Below, piece by piece: positions 33,816 to 42,433 of a DNA stretch of 64,000 nucleotides. The position numbers were made by a program, and so were the translations under genes. The stretch lies in the NCBI RefSeq assembly GCF_964204645.1, contig NC_134029.1, positions 13,754,850 through 13,818,849 of the forward strand, in the 5' to 3' direction. The first letter of the stretch is position 1, and each line of letters starts with the position of its first letter. Under the pieces are notes generated by a model. It was not told the origin of the DNA. It saw only the letters and a program-made list of their open reading frames with translations, and made no database searches. Origin of the DNA: Tubulanus polymorphus (Eukaryota > Nemertea > Palaeonemertea > Tubulaniformes > Tubulanidae).

Positions 33816-35063
33816 ATGAGTGGGAGTTATATAAGTCCTTCTAAGATTTCTAGAATATCTAATGCTATTAAAGCAGAAAGATCACATCATATAATTACTC
33901 ATAACCCTTCAAATATTAATCCCGATGAAACTTTATATGTTAGAATTCCGAGATTAACACAAAATACTTTTTATGTTCCAAACAGTATTTATTTATCAGC
34001 TGATATAAAAGTATCTGGTAATAATAATAATTATGTCGTTGATAATGTTGGAAGATATTTGATTAAAAAGTTAACAATAAAGATTGGTCCGGAAACAGTT
34101 TTCTCATTAGATGATTATAATTTATTTATGCATTATAAAGATTTATGGTTAACAAAAGAAAATAGAAATAATATGATATTTCAGGGTATTCAATCAGAAA
34201 ACCAAAATAAATTAAGATCAGAAGCTAATAGCGCAATATTAACTAATGATGTAGATAAATTGATAAAAAGTATATATGGAAGCAAATATAAAATTCCATT
34301 AGACTTTGAATTGATAAATAATAATGCACCTTTATATAAATACGCAATTCAAGAAGATATTATATTTGAGATAACATTTGCTCCTGTAAATGAAATTGTA
34401 ATATCTAGCGTTAATAAAGATATGAATTATAAATTATCGAATATATGTTTAGAATATGATACAGTAACTGATGAAAATATTGCTAGAACAATTCAAACTC
34501 AATACAATCAAGGATTTTCATTATTATATGATTATATTGATAAATTTAAAACTGTAACTATTAATGCAAATGATGAAATAATAAATGAGAATATTAACTT
34601 CCCAAGAAGATCTATTAAAGGTATATTAATATTTTTTACTATTGGAACGTATACTAATGGTGCAATAAATGTTGACAATTATTATAATCCTGAAATAACA
34701 AAAGTAGAAATAACTATCGAAGGAATAGCAAATAAAATATTTTGTCAAGGAATGAGAATGATTGATCAATGGGTAGAAATTAAAAAACATTTTATGAATG
34801 AAAAAGTAAAATCATTTGAAAATTGTAACATTAATCAAATTGATTATTATACCGGTAATAAATTTGCATTATGGGTAGATTTTAGAACAACAGAAGATAA
34901 TTCATTACATGGTTCTGGAAAAAAACTACAGAACACTAAAGATGGAATACAATTATTCATGAAAAAGAATAAAGGAATCAAAAATTTTAAAATGCACATT
35001 TATATTATATCTGATGCGCAATTAAATATTGTAAATTCACAATTAGATAGTATTCAATATTAG
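33816..35063 (+). CDS. Probable major capsid protein (415 aa)
   Basis: An intact, beta-rich protein starting MSGSYISPSKISRISNAI. Landmarks are YVRIPRLTQNTFYVPNSIYL, DNVGRYLIKKLTIKIGPE, DLWLTKENRNNMIF, IPLDFELINNNAPLYKY, NICLEYDTV, NFPRRSIKGILIFF, VEITIEGIANKIF and a C-terminal 'ALWVDFRTTEDNSLHGSGKK'. It is the most conserved and most beta-rich structural candidate of the element, and its length would allow a double jelly roll. I infer the major capsid protein from these features and its place next to integrase and ATPase; a structure prediction would decide. Element 1 has a frameshifted homologue, element 4 only a scrap. Confidence 0.5.
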   Translation: MSGSYISPSKISRISNAIKAERSHHIITHNPSNINPDETLYVRIPRLTQNTFYVPNSIYLSADIKVSGNNNNYVVDNVGRYLIKKLTIKIGPETVFSLDDYNLFMHYKDLWLTKENRNNMIFQGIQSENQNKLRSEANSAILTNDVDKLIKSIYGSKYKIPLDFELINNNAPLYKYAIQEDIIFEITFAPVNEIVISSVNKDMNYKLSNICLEYDTVTDENIARTIQTQYNQGFSLLYDYIDKFKTVTINANDEIINENINFPRRSIKGILIFFTIGTYTNGAINVDNYYNPEITKVEITIEGIANKIFCQGMRMIDQWVEIKKHFMNEKVKSFENCNINQIDYYTGNKFALWVDFRTTEDNSLHGSGKKLQNTKDGIQLFMKKNKGIKNFKMHIYIISDAQLNIVNSQLDSIQY

Positions 35064-35093
35064 AAATATAAAGTTAAAATTAAGCGTATATAA

Positions 35094-36221
35094 ATGGGTG
35101 GTAAAAAATCTCCTAATACTAAAGAACAATATTTAAGAAATTTATATTACAACCCTGAGAGTTCGGTTGCTTATTCTTCTACCAAACATATATGGCGTCA
35201 AGTAAAACAAGATAAATTAGATAAGATAATCCCACAAAATTTAGTTAAATATAAAGATATAAATGAATTTATGTTAGAACAACCAACATATACAACACAT
35301 AAAAAAATTGTTAGAAAATATAAAACTCGTAAAACTATGGTAAGTTATGTAGATCAACAGTGGCAAGGAGATTTAATTGATATGAAAAATGTTAAGAAAG
35401 ATAATGATGATTATTGGTGGTTATTGAATATAATTGATATTTTTAGTCGTTATGTATGGAGCTTCCCACTTTATAGAAAAGATGCTGTACAAACATCAAA
35501 TGTTTTAAGAAAATTTCTTTCAGGTGGTAAACTAAAACGAGAAAAAATTCAATTTGATGATGGAAAAGAATTTGATAATTCATTAGTTCATGGACTTTTA
35601 GATTTTCATAATATTAAATATTTTTCAACAAAATCGGATAAAAAAGCAGCAGTTGTTGAACGATTTAATAGAACATTAAGAACAAGAATGTGGAAATATT
35701 TTACAGCAAATAATACTTTTAAATGGATTGATGTTTTACCAAAATTGATAGAAGGATATAATAATTCTTATCATTCTTCTATTGGAATGAAACCTATTGA
35801 TGCTAGAAAACCTGAAAATGCTGAAATTGTTTGGAATAATTTATATGGAGCATTTCTTGTAGATGATTTTGGTGAACCTAAATTTAAAGTTGGTCAAAAT
35901 GTTAGAATTTCTAAGTATAAAAAGATATTTGACAAAGGATACGATCGAAATTTTACTAGAGAAATATATAAAATAAAAAAGGTAATAACAACAAAACCAT
36001 ATGTCTATAAATTAGAAGATTTAGATGGTGAAGAAGTTGATGGTTACTTTTACGAAGAAGAATTAAGTTTAACTACTGAAAATCTAGAACAAGAATATAA
36101 AATTGAAAAAGTACTAAAAACAAAAACTGTTAAAAGAAAAAAATATTCTTTAGTAAAATGGGTTGGATGGCCAGATAAATTCAATGAATGGATATTATCA
36201 AGTAAAATTAAAAATATATAA
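35094..36221 (+). CDS. Retroviral-type integrase with C-terminal chromodomain (375 aa)
   Basis: It inserts the element into host DNA, here producing the 6-bp duplication. The rve core shows the catalytic acidic residues: Asp in QQWQGDLIDM (~residue 92), Asp in IQFDDGKEFD (~157) and Glu in AAVVERFNRTLR (~188). The C-terminus is a chromodomain, YKIEKVLKTKTVKRKKYSLV and KWVGWPDKFNEW (~333-370), with the expected aromatic residues; such domains bind methylated histone tails. The start GTATATAAATG is TAAAT-type. The stop TAA is part of the TAAATG that starts the ATPase. Confidence 0.95.
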   Translation: MGGKKSPNTKEQYLRNLYYNPESSVAYSSTKHIWRQVKQDKLDKIIPQNLVKYKDINEFMLEQPTYTTHKKIVRKYKTRKTMVSYVDQQWQGDLIDMKNVKKDNDDYWWLLNIIDIFSRYVWSFPLYRKDAVQTSNVLRKFLSGGKLKREKIQFDDGKEFDNSLVHGLLDFHNIKYFSTKSDKKAAVVERFNRTLRTRMWKYFTANNTFKWIDVLPKLIEGYNNSYHSSIGMKPIDARKPENAEIVWNNLYGAFLVDDFGEPKFKVGQNVRISKYKKIFDKGYDRNFTREIYKIKKVITTKPYVYKLEDLDGEEVDGYFYEEELSLTTENLEQEYKIEKVLKTKTVKRKKYSLVKWVGWPDKFNEWILSSKIKNI

Positions 36222-36830
36222 ATGAATAAGGAATTATTTATATTTGAGCCTCATAATATGTTAATTTCTGGCGTAACAAATTGTGGAAAAACTTATTTTA
36301 TATTAAATTTATTAGAAACTGTTTATGAAAACTATTTTGATAATATAGTATTATTTTGCCCAACCTATGAATTTAATCAAACTTATGATAGAAATATTAC
36401 TAGGAATAATAAATTTATTATATTAGATCCTAAAACAGTAAAAGAAAATTTAGATAATTGTATAAAAATAGCAATTGATATTTATAAAGGATCAAATACA
36501 TTATTTATCATAGATGATTGTGCTAATCTACATGATTCAAAAGTTAGAGAAAGTGAGTTATGTTATTTAGCTTTCTCTGGTAGACATTTTGGGATAACAA
36601 CTTGGGTTTTAAATCAAAAATATAATTCAATTGTTAAAGACTTTAGAGAAAACATTAGATTTCTAGTTTTATTCTACAATAAAGATAGAAAATCGATGAA
36701 AAATGCACTTGAGGAAAATGATATTATTCCACATGATTTACATAATGAATATATGGATAAGTTGAAAAATATTAAAAGATCAAAATTACTATTTAGATTA
36801 CAACACCCATTTAAATATGAATTTATTTAA
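36222..36830 (+). CDS. A32/FtsK-HerA-type packaging ATPase (202 aa)
   Basis: This is the genome-packaging motor typical of Polintons, adintoviruses and giant viruses. Walker A is GVTNCGKT (residues 17-24) and Walker B LFIIDDCAN (~93-101). 'SGRHFGITTWVLNQKY' follows near the sensor position. It is complete and follows the integrase with no gap, so the pair may share a transcript or use the overlapping TATATAAATG. Broken copies lie in elements 1 and 4. Confidence 0.93.
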   Translation: MNKELFIFEPHNMLISGVTNCGKTYFILNLLETVYENYFDNIVLFCPTYEFNQTYDRNITRNNKFIILDPKTVKENLDNCIKIAIDIYKGSNTLFIIDDCANLHDSKVRESELCYLAFSGRHFGITTWVLNQKYNSIVKDFRENIRFLVLFYNKDRKSMKNALEENDIIPHDLHNEYMDKLKNIKRSKLLFRLQHPFKYEFI

Positions 36831-36833
36831 ATT

Positions 36834-37105
36834 CAACTAGCTTGTTAATCTAATTGAATTCTAGTTACATTCTAGTTGAATTCTAGTTGTTAGTAGTTGA
36901 AACAAAAATCAACTAGATTTAACAATATTTCAACTAGCTTGTTAATCTAGTTGAATTCTAGTTGTTAGTAGTTGAAACAAAAATCAACTAGAATGTAACT
37001 AGAAATAAACAAAAACAACAATATTTCAACTAGCTTGTTAATCTAGTTGAATTCTAGTTACATTCTAGTTGAATTCTAGTTGCAACAACACAACTAATTT
37101 GTTTG
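36834..37105. repeat. Three ~96-bp direct repeats rich in CTAGTTGAATTC
   Basis: CAACTAGCTTGTTAATCTA starts at 36834, 36931 and 37027. Each unit is full of interleaved CTAGTTGAATTCTAGTT and its complement AACTAGAATTCAACTAG. This is the largest internal non-coding gap in element 3. It may be a replication, packaging or regulatory site, or a selfish repeat. Confidence 0.75.
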
Positions 37106-37113
37106 TTATATAA

Positions 37114-37719
37114 ATGGGAGGTGAAAAGAAAATAAAATCTAAAAATGGTGATGTTCCAATTGAAAAAATTTTAGATGATTTAGGAATAACAGAAACAAAA
37201 TTAACTCCAGATGATGGTGCTTTAAATAATGTTACAACAAATAATAATTATGAATATTATCTTTATTGTAAACATCAATTAGAAATATTAATAGCATCTG
37301 GAAAATGTAAAAATTTTGTCGGTAAAAATTTAACTTATAATGAATTAGATACAATGAAATCAGATGAAATTATTAGATTATTTAAGATTTATGAATCCGC
37401 GAGAACAGCTAGAATTAATGACGCGATATCAGAAAATGTAGTAAAAGGTTATAGTAAATTATGTAATTATATACTACCAATTGAAGATGAAAATAGATTA
37501 TATTCTGATTTAAAAAATGATTATTTAGTTATGACTGAATTAAATAAATGGATTGGATATTTATCATTTCAATTAGGTGGATTTATGACATTATTATCAA
37601 CTGGAGTTATAACATTTTCAAATATTGAAAGTAAAAATATTTCTATAATAAATGAGCGAGGTGAAAGAAGTGAAGGAATTACCTGTGAAGAAAAAACCGA
37701 GAACTCAGAAACAAATTGA
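37114..37719 (+). CDS. Conserved 201-aa Polinton protein
   Basis: It starts MGGEKKIKSKNGDVPIEKIL after TTGTTATATAAATG. Core motifs are YEYYLYCKHQLEILIASGK, LDTMKSDEIIRLFKIYESAR, TARINDAISENVVKGY and a moderately hydrophobic stretch LSFQLGGFMTLLSTGVITF near residue 160. Homologues occur in element 1 and, from memory, in many animal Polinton-type loci next to integrase and ATPase. Function unknown. Its last 68 bases overlap the next gene in another frame. Confidence 0.6.
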   Translation: MGGEKKIKSKNGDVPIEKILDDLGITETKLTPDDGALNNVTTNNNYEYYLYCKHQLEILIASGKCKNFVGKNLTYNELDTMKSDEIIRLFKIYESARTARINDAISENVVKGYSKLCNYILPIEDENRLYSDLKNDYLVMTELNKWIGYLSFQLGGFMTLLSTGVITFSNIESKNISIINERGERSEGITCEEKTENSETN

Positions 37720-38020
37720 ATGGTCTCGACAATTAGGAATTAAATCACAAGAATATAAAAAAGCTGGAAAAGAAAAAATAAGTAATAAAAATGTTAATAA
37801 AAATGGTGAAAATATTGTTATTTCTACTCCTTCTGATAGTAGAATATTTGATAAATATCTATATTTTACAGTTGGATTTGTAATTGTATTCATTTTGATT
37901 GGGTGTAATTGGTATAAGAAATCAAATAAAATTCATGATATTAGTAATTCTGAACCAACTGCTATCAAAAATGAAAGTACTTCTGAAATTCCAAAATTTA
38001 TAATAAAAAAAATGGATTAA
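37652..38020 (+). CDS. Basic single-TM protein (122 aa)
   Basis: It starts at TAATAAATG inside the preceding gene. A Lys/Arg-rich N-terminus (PVKKKPRTQKQIEWSRQLG, residues ~11-29) could bind nucleic acid. A membrane segment (YFTVGFVIVFILIGCNW, ~70-87) and a polar tail follow. It could link the packaged genome to a membrane or capsid (inference). The element 1 homologue keeps the same overlap and layout. Confidence 0.55.
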   Translation: MSEVKEVKELPVKKKPRTQKQIEWSRQLGIKSQEYKKAGKEKISNKNVNKNGENIVISTPSDSRIFDKYLYFTVGFVIVFILIGCNWYKKSNKIHDISNSEPTAIKNESTSEIPKFIIKKMD

Positions 38021-38040
38021 TATTTTAGAAAAAAAAACAA

Positions 38041-38112
38041 AAAAATAATTAAATATCTCACTGTGGGGCAATTAAATTATCCAGATAAGTCATTTCGGAT
38101 CCTTGATATCAA
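38041..38112 (-). promoter_or_regulatory. Shared 3' sequence after HNH gene
   Basis: The stretch with ATATCTCACTG and CCAGATAAGTCATTTCG is repeated at 38809-38890 (after the OB gene) and at 14635-14712 in element 1. Because it follows two different minus-strand genes it may be a 3' processing or termination signal carried with each gene cassette. Confidence 0.35.
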
Positions 38113-38764
38113 ATTCCTCAACGTATCGTTCATTATTTGGATTATTGTTCCATAATTCAATAAATTTTTTTGTTTTTTCCAGTTGATCTAAATATAATTT
38201 CATATCTAGTTTGTTAGATTTAATTATATTTTCTTTCTTTTCTAAAGGTCTTAAATTTCTCCAGTTCCAGATTAGCTTCTTATCATATTCATCATTCATA
38301 TCAAATTTAGAAATCGGCAACACATGATCAATATGAAAGTATTCACCATAATTATCTATATTCATTTTATCGTCGAATTGATATATTATCCATGATTTGA
38401 GAAATTCATCTGAACAACCCAACAAATTAGTTAATGTTTCTGAATGTGTTTCTTTGTTGAATAATTGTGTTAATCTAGACCGTAAACATTGTTTCAATCT
38501 AAAATTAAGATCTGTTTGATATCTTTCTCTCATATATTTTGTCATATAATCATTATAAGATTCTCTATTATCTTCTCGATATTGTTTGGTATATAGTTTA
38601 AAACAAGTTTTACAGCAATTTTGAAAACCATCTTTGCTAATCTTACGCTTACTAAATTCTGTAAATGATTTATCTAATTCACATTTAGAACACTTCTTGT
38701 AGTATATGTTTATAACAACAGTGTTATTTGTAATATTGATAGTTTGTGGTTGTTCTGGTTCCAT
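38090..38764 (-). CDS. HNH endonuclease (224 aa)
   Basis: The N-terminus has a zinc motif CSKCELDK...CCKTCFK. The catalytic HNH core is HIDHVLPISKFD ... NWRNLRPLEKKENIIKSNK (about residues 143-192), a complete His-Asn-His finger pattern. Such nucleases cut DNA and can act in homing, resolution or packaging; which applies here is open. It is transcribed inward from the right end under a class A box. A close, broken copy is in element 1 at the terminal position. Confidence 0.85.
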   Translation of the reverse strand: MEPEQPQTINITNNTVVINIYYKKCSKCELDKSFTEFSKRKISKDGFQNCCKTCFKLYTKQYREDNRESYNDYMTKYMRERYQTDLNFRLKQCLRSRLTQLFNKETHSETLTNLLGCSDEFLKSWIIYQFDDKMNIDNYGEYFHIDHVLPISKFDMNDEYDKKLIWNWRNLRPLEKKENIIKSNKLDMKLYLDQLEKTKKFIELWNNNPNNERYVEEFDIKDPK

Positions 38765-38798
38765 TTATTAGGGGGAAAAATTACTTGTGGTGATGAGT
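38765..38798 (-). promoter_or_regulatory. Class A promoter box before HNH gene
   Basis: Complement reads ACTCATCACCACAAGTAATT, a short T-run, CCCCC and TAATAA before ATG. Confidence 0.55.
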
Positions 38799-38923
38799 AT
38801 GAAAAAAAAATAATTGAATATCTCACTACTTTTGTCTATCTATGTGGAGCAATTAAATTGTCCAGATAAGTCATTTCGAATTCTAGATATTCATTATTTT
38901 TATTAATTTATTTTTTTTAAAAT

Positions 38924-39250
38924 TTAATCAACAATTTCTAAATCATGATGGCCATCTTCATTTTTTCCATGATAGATTATTTTAAATCCTTCTAAATCTT
39001 TTAATTCCTCTGTACTCAATGAAACCCATTTATCAGGTAAAAATACTTTAAATTCTCGCGATGTACTAACATTACAGTAGCTTAAATTAGCTGATACTTT
39101 CTCTCCATATTTAGTTTTTATCTTTTCTAATTTCAATATTTTATGTTCAATTTCTTTTGTAACATCAACTAACTTTTTTATTTCAAATTGTTTTTTTGCT
39201 GGTTTTATTCTGTTATTTATTGTTGCTAAGAATGCTTTTCTATCTCCCAT
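38924..39250 (-). CDS. Small OB-fold-like protein (108 aa)
   Basis: Homologue of 4635-4988: TKYGEKVSANLSYC, FKVFLPDKWVSLS, IIYHGKNEDGHHDLEIVD. Length and strand pattern suit one OB-type barrel. A single-stranded DNA-binding role in replication is plausible for an element with its own polymerase, but is inference. The class A box before it groups it with PolB and the HNH gene. Confidence 0.5.
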   Translation of the reverse strand: MGDRKAFLATINNRIKPAKKQFEIKKLVDVTKEIEHKILKLEKIKTKYGEKVSANLSYCNVSTSREFKVFLPDKWVSLSTEELKDLEGFKIIYHGKNEDGHHDLEIVD

Positions 39251-39284
39251 TTATAAGGAAAACAAATTACTTGTGGTGATGAGT
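39251..39284 (-). promoter_or_regulatory. Class A promoter box before OB gene
   Basis: Complement carries CTCATCACCACAAGTAATTT then CCTTATAA before ATG. Confidence 0.55.
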
Positions 39285-39299
39285 GGGGATTACTTCCCC

Positions 39300-39480
39300 C
39301 TATATAACAAGCACGCTATTAACCGTTCTCACCCAAGCCTCACAGCATCTATTTATCCGGGTACAGTTGACACGCAATCACTGTACTACAGTAATAGCAC
39401 ACACATTAATAACCGTTCTCAGTAGAGACTCACTGTAACGATCTATCCACACACAGCTGTTGTTACGCGCACTCACTGTT
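39300..39480. repeat. Two diverged ~80-bp direct repeats, GC-richer
   Basis: ATTAACCGTTCTCA ... ATCTAT ... CACTGT occurs at about 39315-39390 and again, as ATAACCGTTCTCAGTAGAG..., at about 39405-39478. Composition is unlike the rest of the element. Confidence 0.5.
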
Positions 39481-39666
39481 TATGTGTGTCACAATTTTAC
39501 TACGTAATATTTCTAAAATTTCAATTGTATCTTTTATTTCTAGTGAATCAATATAATTTCTAACATTTTCCATGTAAGGTTTATCGATGTATTTTTTACA
39601 ATATTGACAATAATATTGATTTTTATTGACATTATTGTTTTCTAGTTGGTGTTCATTCTCCCCCAT
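39463..39666 (-). pseudogene. Inverted fragment of PolB N-terminus inside right terminal repeat
   Basis: A 67-codon frame repeats PolB residues 1-28 (MGENEHQLENNNVNKNQ, CQYCKKYID), skips ~290 bp, continues with KPYMENVRNYIDSLEIKD and then diverges. It is a by-product of the terminal repeat reaching into PolB followed by a deletion, and is probably not functional. Confidence 0.8.
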
Positions 39667-39753
39667 TTATTAGGGAAAAAAATTACTTGTGGTGATGAGT
39701 GGTGTGTCTCGCCCTCACGCCCTCTGGCCTGAAACCCCACTTTTCTAATTACT
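39580..39753. repeat. Right terminal inverted repeat of element 3
   Basis: Complement of 23308-23481, ending CTTTTCTAATTACT. It includes a class A promoter box at 39667-39700. Confidence 0.85.
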
Positions 39754-39759
39754 TTAATT
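39754..39759. repeat. Target site duplication, right copy
   Basis: TTAATT immediately follows the CT terminus, matching 23302-23307. Confidence 0.85.
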
Positions 39760-42433
39760 TACTAATTTGAATAAGCAGTTCAAACTTGGGACTCATAGGT
39801 GATGACCTTACATAATGTTTCCGCAGTTTGAGGCACCCAATAAGTCTGTTAAATCTATGGAATATATAATTTTTAGTATGAAACCATATAGGTCCCAATA
39901 GGTAAGTAAAGTCTACCATATGAATATATATAAAATTATGTACCGTACAGTAATATCAGGATACACAGCGGACATCGGGGATTCGTGATTAAATATTCAC
40001 ATCTTAGATGAATTTTAGAGGCCATAAGAGCTAATTTTGACCACTTTGACCAATTTTCTAGAGGCCATGAGCTAATTTTTTTTAAAATACATTTTCTTTT
40101 CTTCCAAATTTCCTAGATCCGCCTGGTAATGAAAATGTCATCTTAGGTACCGGGTATACGATTGATACTATTGAGTCAAAACTTCATCAAAATCGAAAAC
40201 AAATGGTTCAATTGGATCGAAGATTTAGATTTGTTTAAATCCGTTTACTGGGCAACTTTCATGAAAAAAACCTGCCTGGTTCAGTGCGGCCGCCTACCGT
40301 AAACACTCGTTTTTCTGGTCATTCCACCTGATGATGGCTGTGGTTTCACAGTAATAAATTTGATCGTATAATTTTAAATTTGAAGTGTGGGATTTCTTCA
40401 TTTATCTACAGTATACACGGATTATAGTGTTTATTCGACATCTATTAAGCAATCCTTTAGCTAAGACTATCTCATTGGTTATTATTGTGGCATTTCACTG
40501 TCAAAGGGCTATGCTTACAACAACTTAAATTGGACAGCTCATATATGACCAAACTCAAACTTGTTTTTGTTGCATGTGGCCCGTACACAGAAAATCCCAA
40601 CTGCTTTAAATGTCACCGTATTTGTGCCTCAGAACAAAATGCTGCTGTTTGCAATACGGACTAATTTGATACTCCCCCCTTAAATGCAGAATAACATTTA
40701 CTATGGCGTCTTGGGTTATTCAATTATTGGTGCGGCATGTCGCTTTACGGTCGCAGGTGGCACGTCCCTGATCGAGTAGCTAGGCGTTCGCGTTCGGTAT
40801 TTTTGAAAAGCGTCGGCGGTTTGCGAGGCCGGTAGTGTATCGGAGGGTGCGAGGCTGGTGGTGTATCGGGGGTGTATGGAGATGACTATTACAAAGGAAA
40901 CACACCGTTCTGTTGGTCTCGAAATCATATACCGGGTACCCGATATACCGGTATGCTATTTAAGTTTTATACAAGACCCAATAAGGACTGTCGTGCCCCC
41001 GAATTCTCTGCTGGTGCTTGAGTCCCAGGTCTCAAATGGTCGTTCTATCTATCATGTGGAATGGCATGCAATGGGCTATAACACATTGAAAACCCAATAT
41101 TCGACGGACTGTGTGTGTATGTGTGTGTGTGTGTGTAATGGTCCTATGGATCAGTTTCGTATAAAAACATGACCCACTAATACTGTATCAGATTAGTGTG
41201 GAGTATATATTTGTTATGAAAGCGTCGACTTATTATCGACATATTTGTATAACGAAATTGTCAACCGGTCGCATAACGAAGGCCTGGTAGGATACTTCGT
41301 AAGATGAATCTGGCTCGATGATATCGATATTATATTGATATTGATGATATTGCACTTATTTCAAGGGATTTCTGCTACTTTCATCTAATTTAAAGCTATC
41401 GCGACTACGGATACATGATCCTATCAACAAATCATATTATTAGAGAGCATTACTTCAATATTTGCACTTTTTGCACTTATCCAGATGTTAGAATTTAACG
41501 AAAAATGAAAGAAGGCAATAATGTACTCACAATAATTGTTGCATTTCTCCATTGCACACAGTAAAATTTTGTAAATTTGTTGGAAAAAAATAATGTTTAA
41601 TCATTATATGTTTATACTCTAGCCATGGTTACTGGTTTTAAACTGACAAGTCTGTGGTCCTCTTGAATCAAAAAAAGTATCAACTGTGAGCACTGTTAGT
41701 ACTGCGAGCATTTGGCCTCTAGAATTGTTCCAGATTGTATTAAAAAATCAGCGATGAATGAATCAAAACTGCAATGGAATCACGTTGCAGCCAATTCGGT
41801 ACCGTCACAAAAATAGAGCGGCTACCCAGATTTCCTGGATCCAGATACCTGCACGTTCGATATAGTCAAATTTTCTTAAAGCGGGTGAAAAAACTAATTA
41901 ATCCGACTGAACCAGCATCTATTTTGGCTTCAAGCTGGGATAGACCGATTCGAATTGAGCAAGCTTTGACTACTAACGATGACCAATGAAAAACGAAATA
42001 GAAGAAAAAGAAAGCAGAAAAGTTACGATCTAAATAATTATCACTCCATTTAATTGCAAAATAATATTTCCGTATAAAATATGGCCTCAAACAATGAAAC
42101 AGCATCAGGATGAAGGGGTAACACTAAAGTATATAGGCTACATATATCTGCATGACACACCTCCAAAATGAGATACAATTGGGATGCAGATTTTCGGATG
42201 CAGTTCCGGCCGCATCTTTAAAGCATTTGCGTGATGGAACGGCCAATCGGCGCGCACCATTGTATGCCAACGTCACGATATGATTTTTCTTACGTGACAA
42301 ATTTAGCCTGTACTAACAATTTGTGAATTCTCAGCAATCTTGCATTATGTGTCAGCGGCATTTTATTTAGATTACCCAAGCCCAAAATTAACTAGTTCAT
42401 CAATAATCATTTCGTTGGTCTAAGGATCTCTAA
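39760..42433. other. Host-like region, no gene assigned
   Basis: No convincing coding region. There is a short (TG)n run at about 41109-41137. About 40480-40560 resembles 44880-44960 (GGCATTTCACT.TCAAAG), a dispersed host repeat. Several open frames of 60-105 codons lack any recognisable domain. Confidence 0.5.

Larger units (their letters stand above)
23308..39753. mobile_element. Element 3: complete 16.4-kb Maverick/Polinton
   Basis: It is bounded by terminal inverted repeats starting AG and ending CT and by the TTAATT duplication. It contains 17 or so genes, including PolB, integrase, packaging ATPase and a capsid-like protein. In the first ~87 bp the two ends differ by one base plus minor inner changes, so insertion is recent. 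PolB, the fibre-like gene and the coiled-coil gene carry inactivating changes. No adenain-type protease was recognised, which is unusual for classical Polintons. Confidence 0.93.

Noticed and set aside
39463-39666. Independent small zinc-finger gene at the right end
   Set aside because: It is an inverted, internally deleted copy of the PolB start carried by the terminal repeat.
23308-39753. Reading the dense short same-strand genes as a phage, bacterial contig or poxvirus
   Set aside because: Target duplication, chromodomain integrase, protein-primed type PolB and flanking animal repeats fit an endogenous Polinton; poxvirus likeness is limited to promoter motif and one factor.
23308-39753. 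Adenain-type maturation protease expected in Polintons
   Set aside because: I looked for a His-Asp-Cys Ulp1-like pattern in every open frame and did not recognise one.
40858-41172. 104-codon open frame as a host gene
   Set aside because: It ends in a TG microsatellite, with no domain, homologous copy or splice signals that I could support.
41774-41989. RRM-like fragment (GTVTKIERLPRFPG...)
   Set aside because: Similarity to an RNA-binding domain is too short and lacks the RNP motifs.
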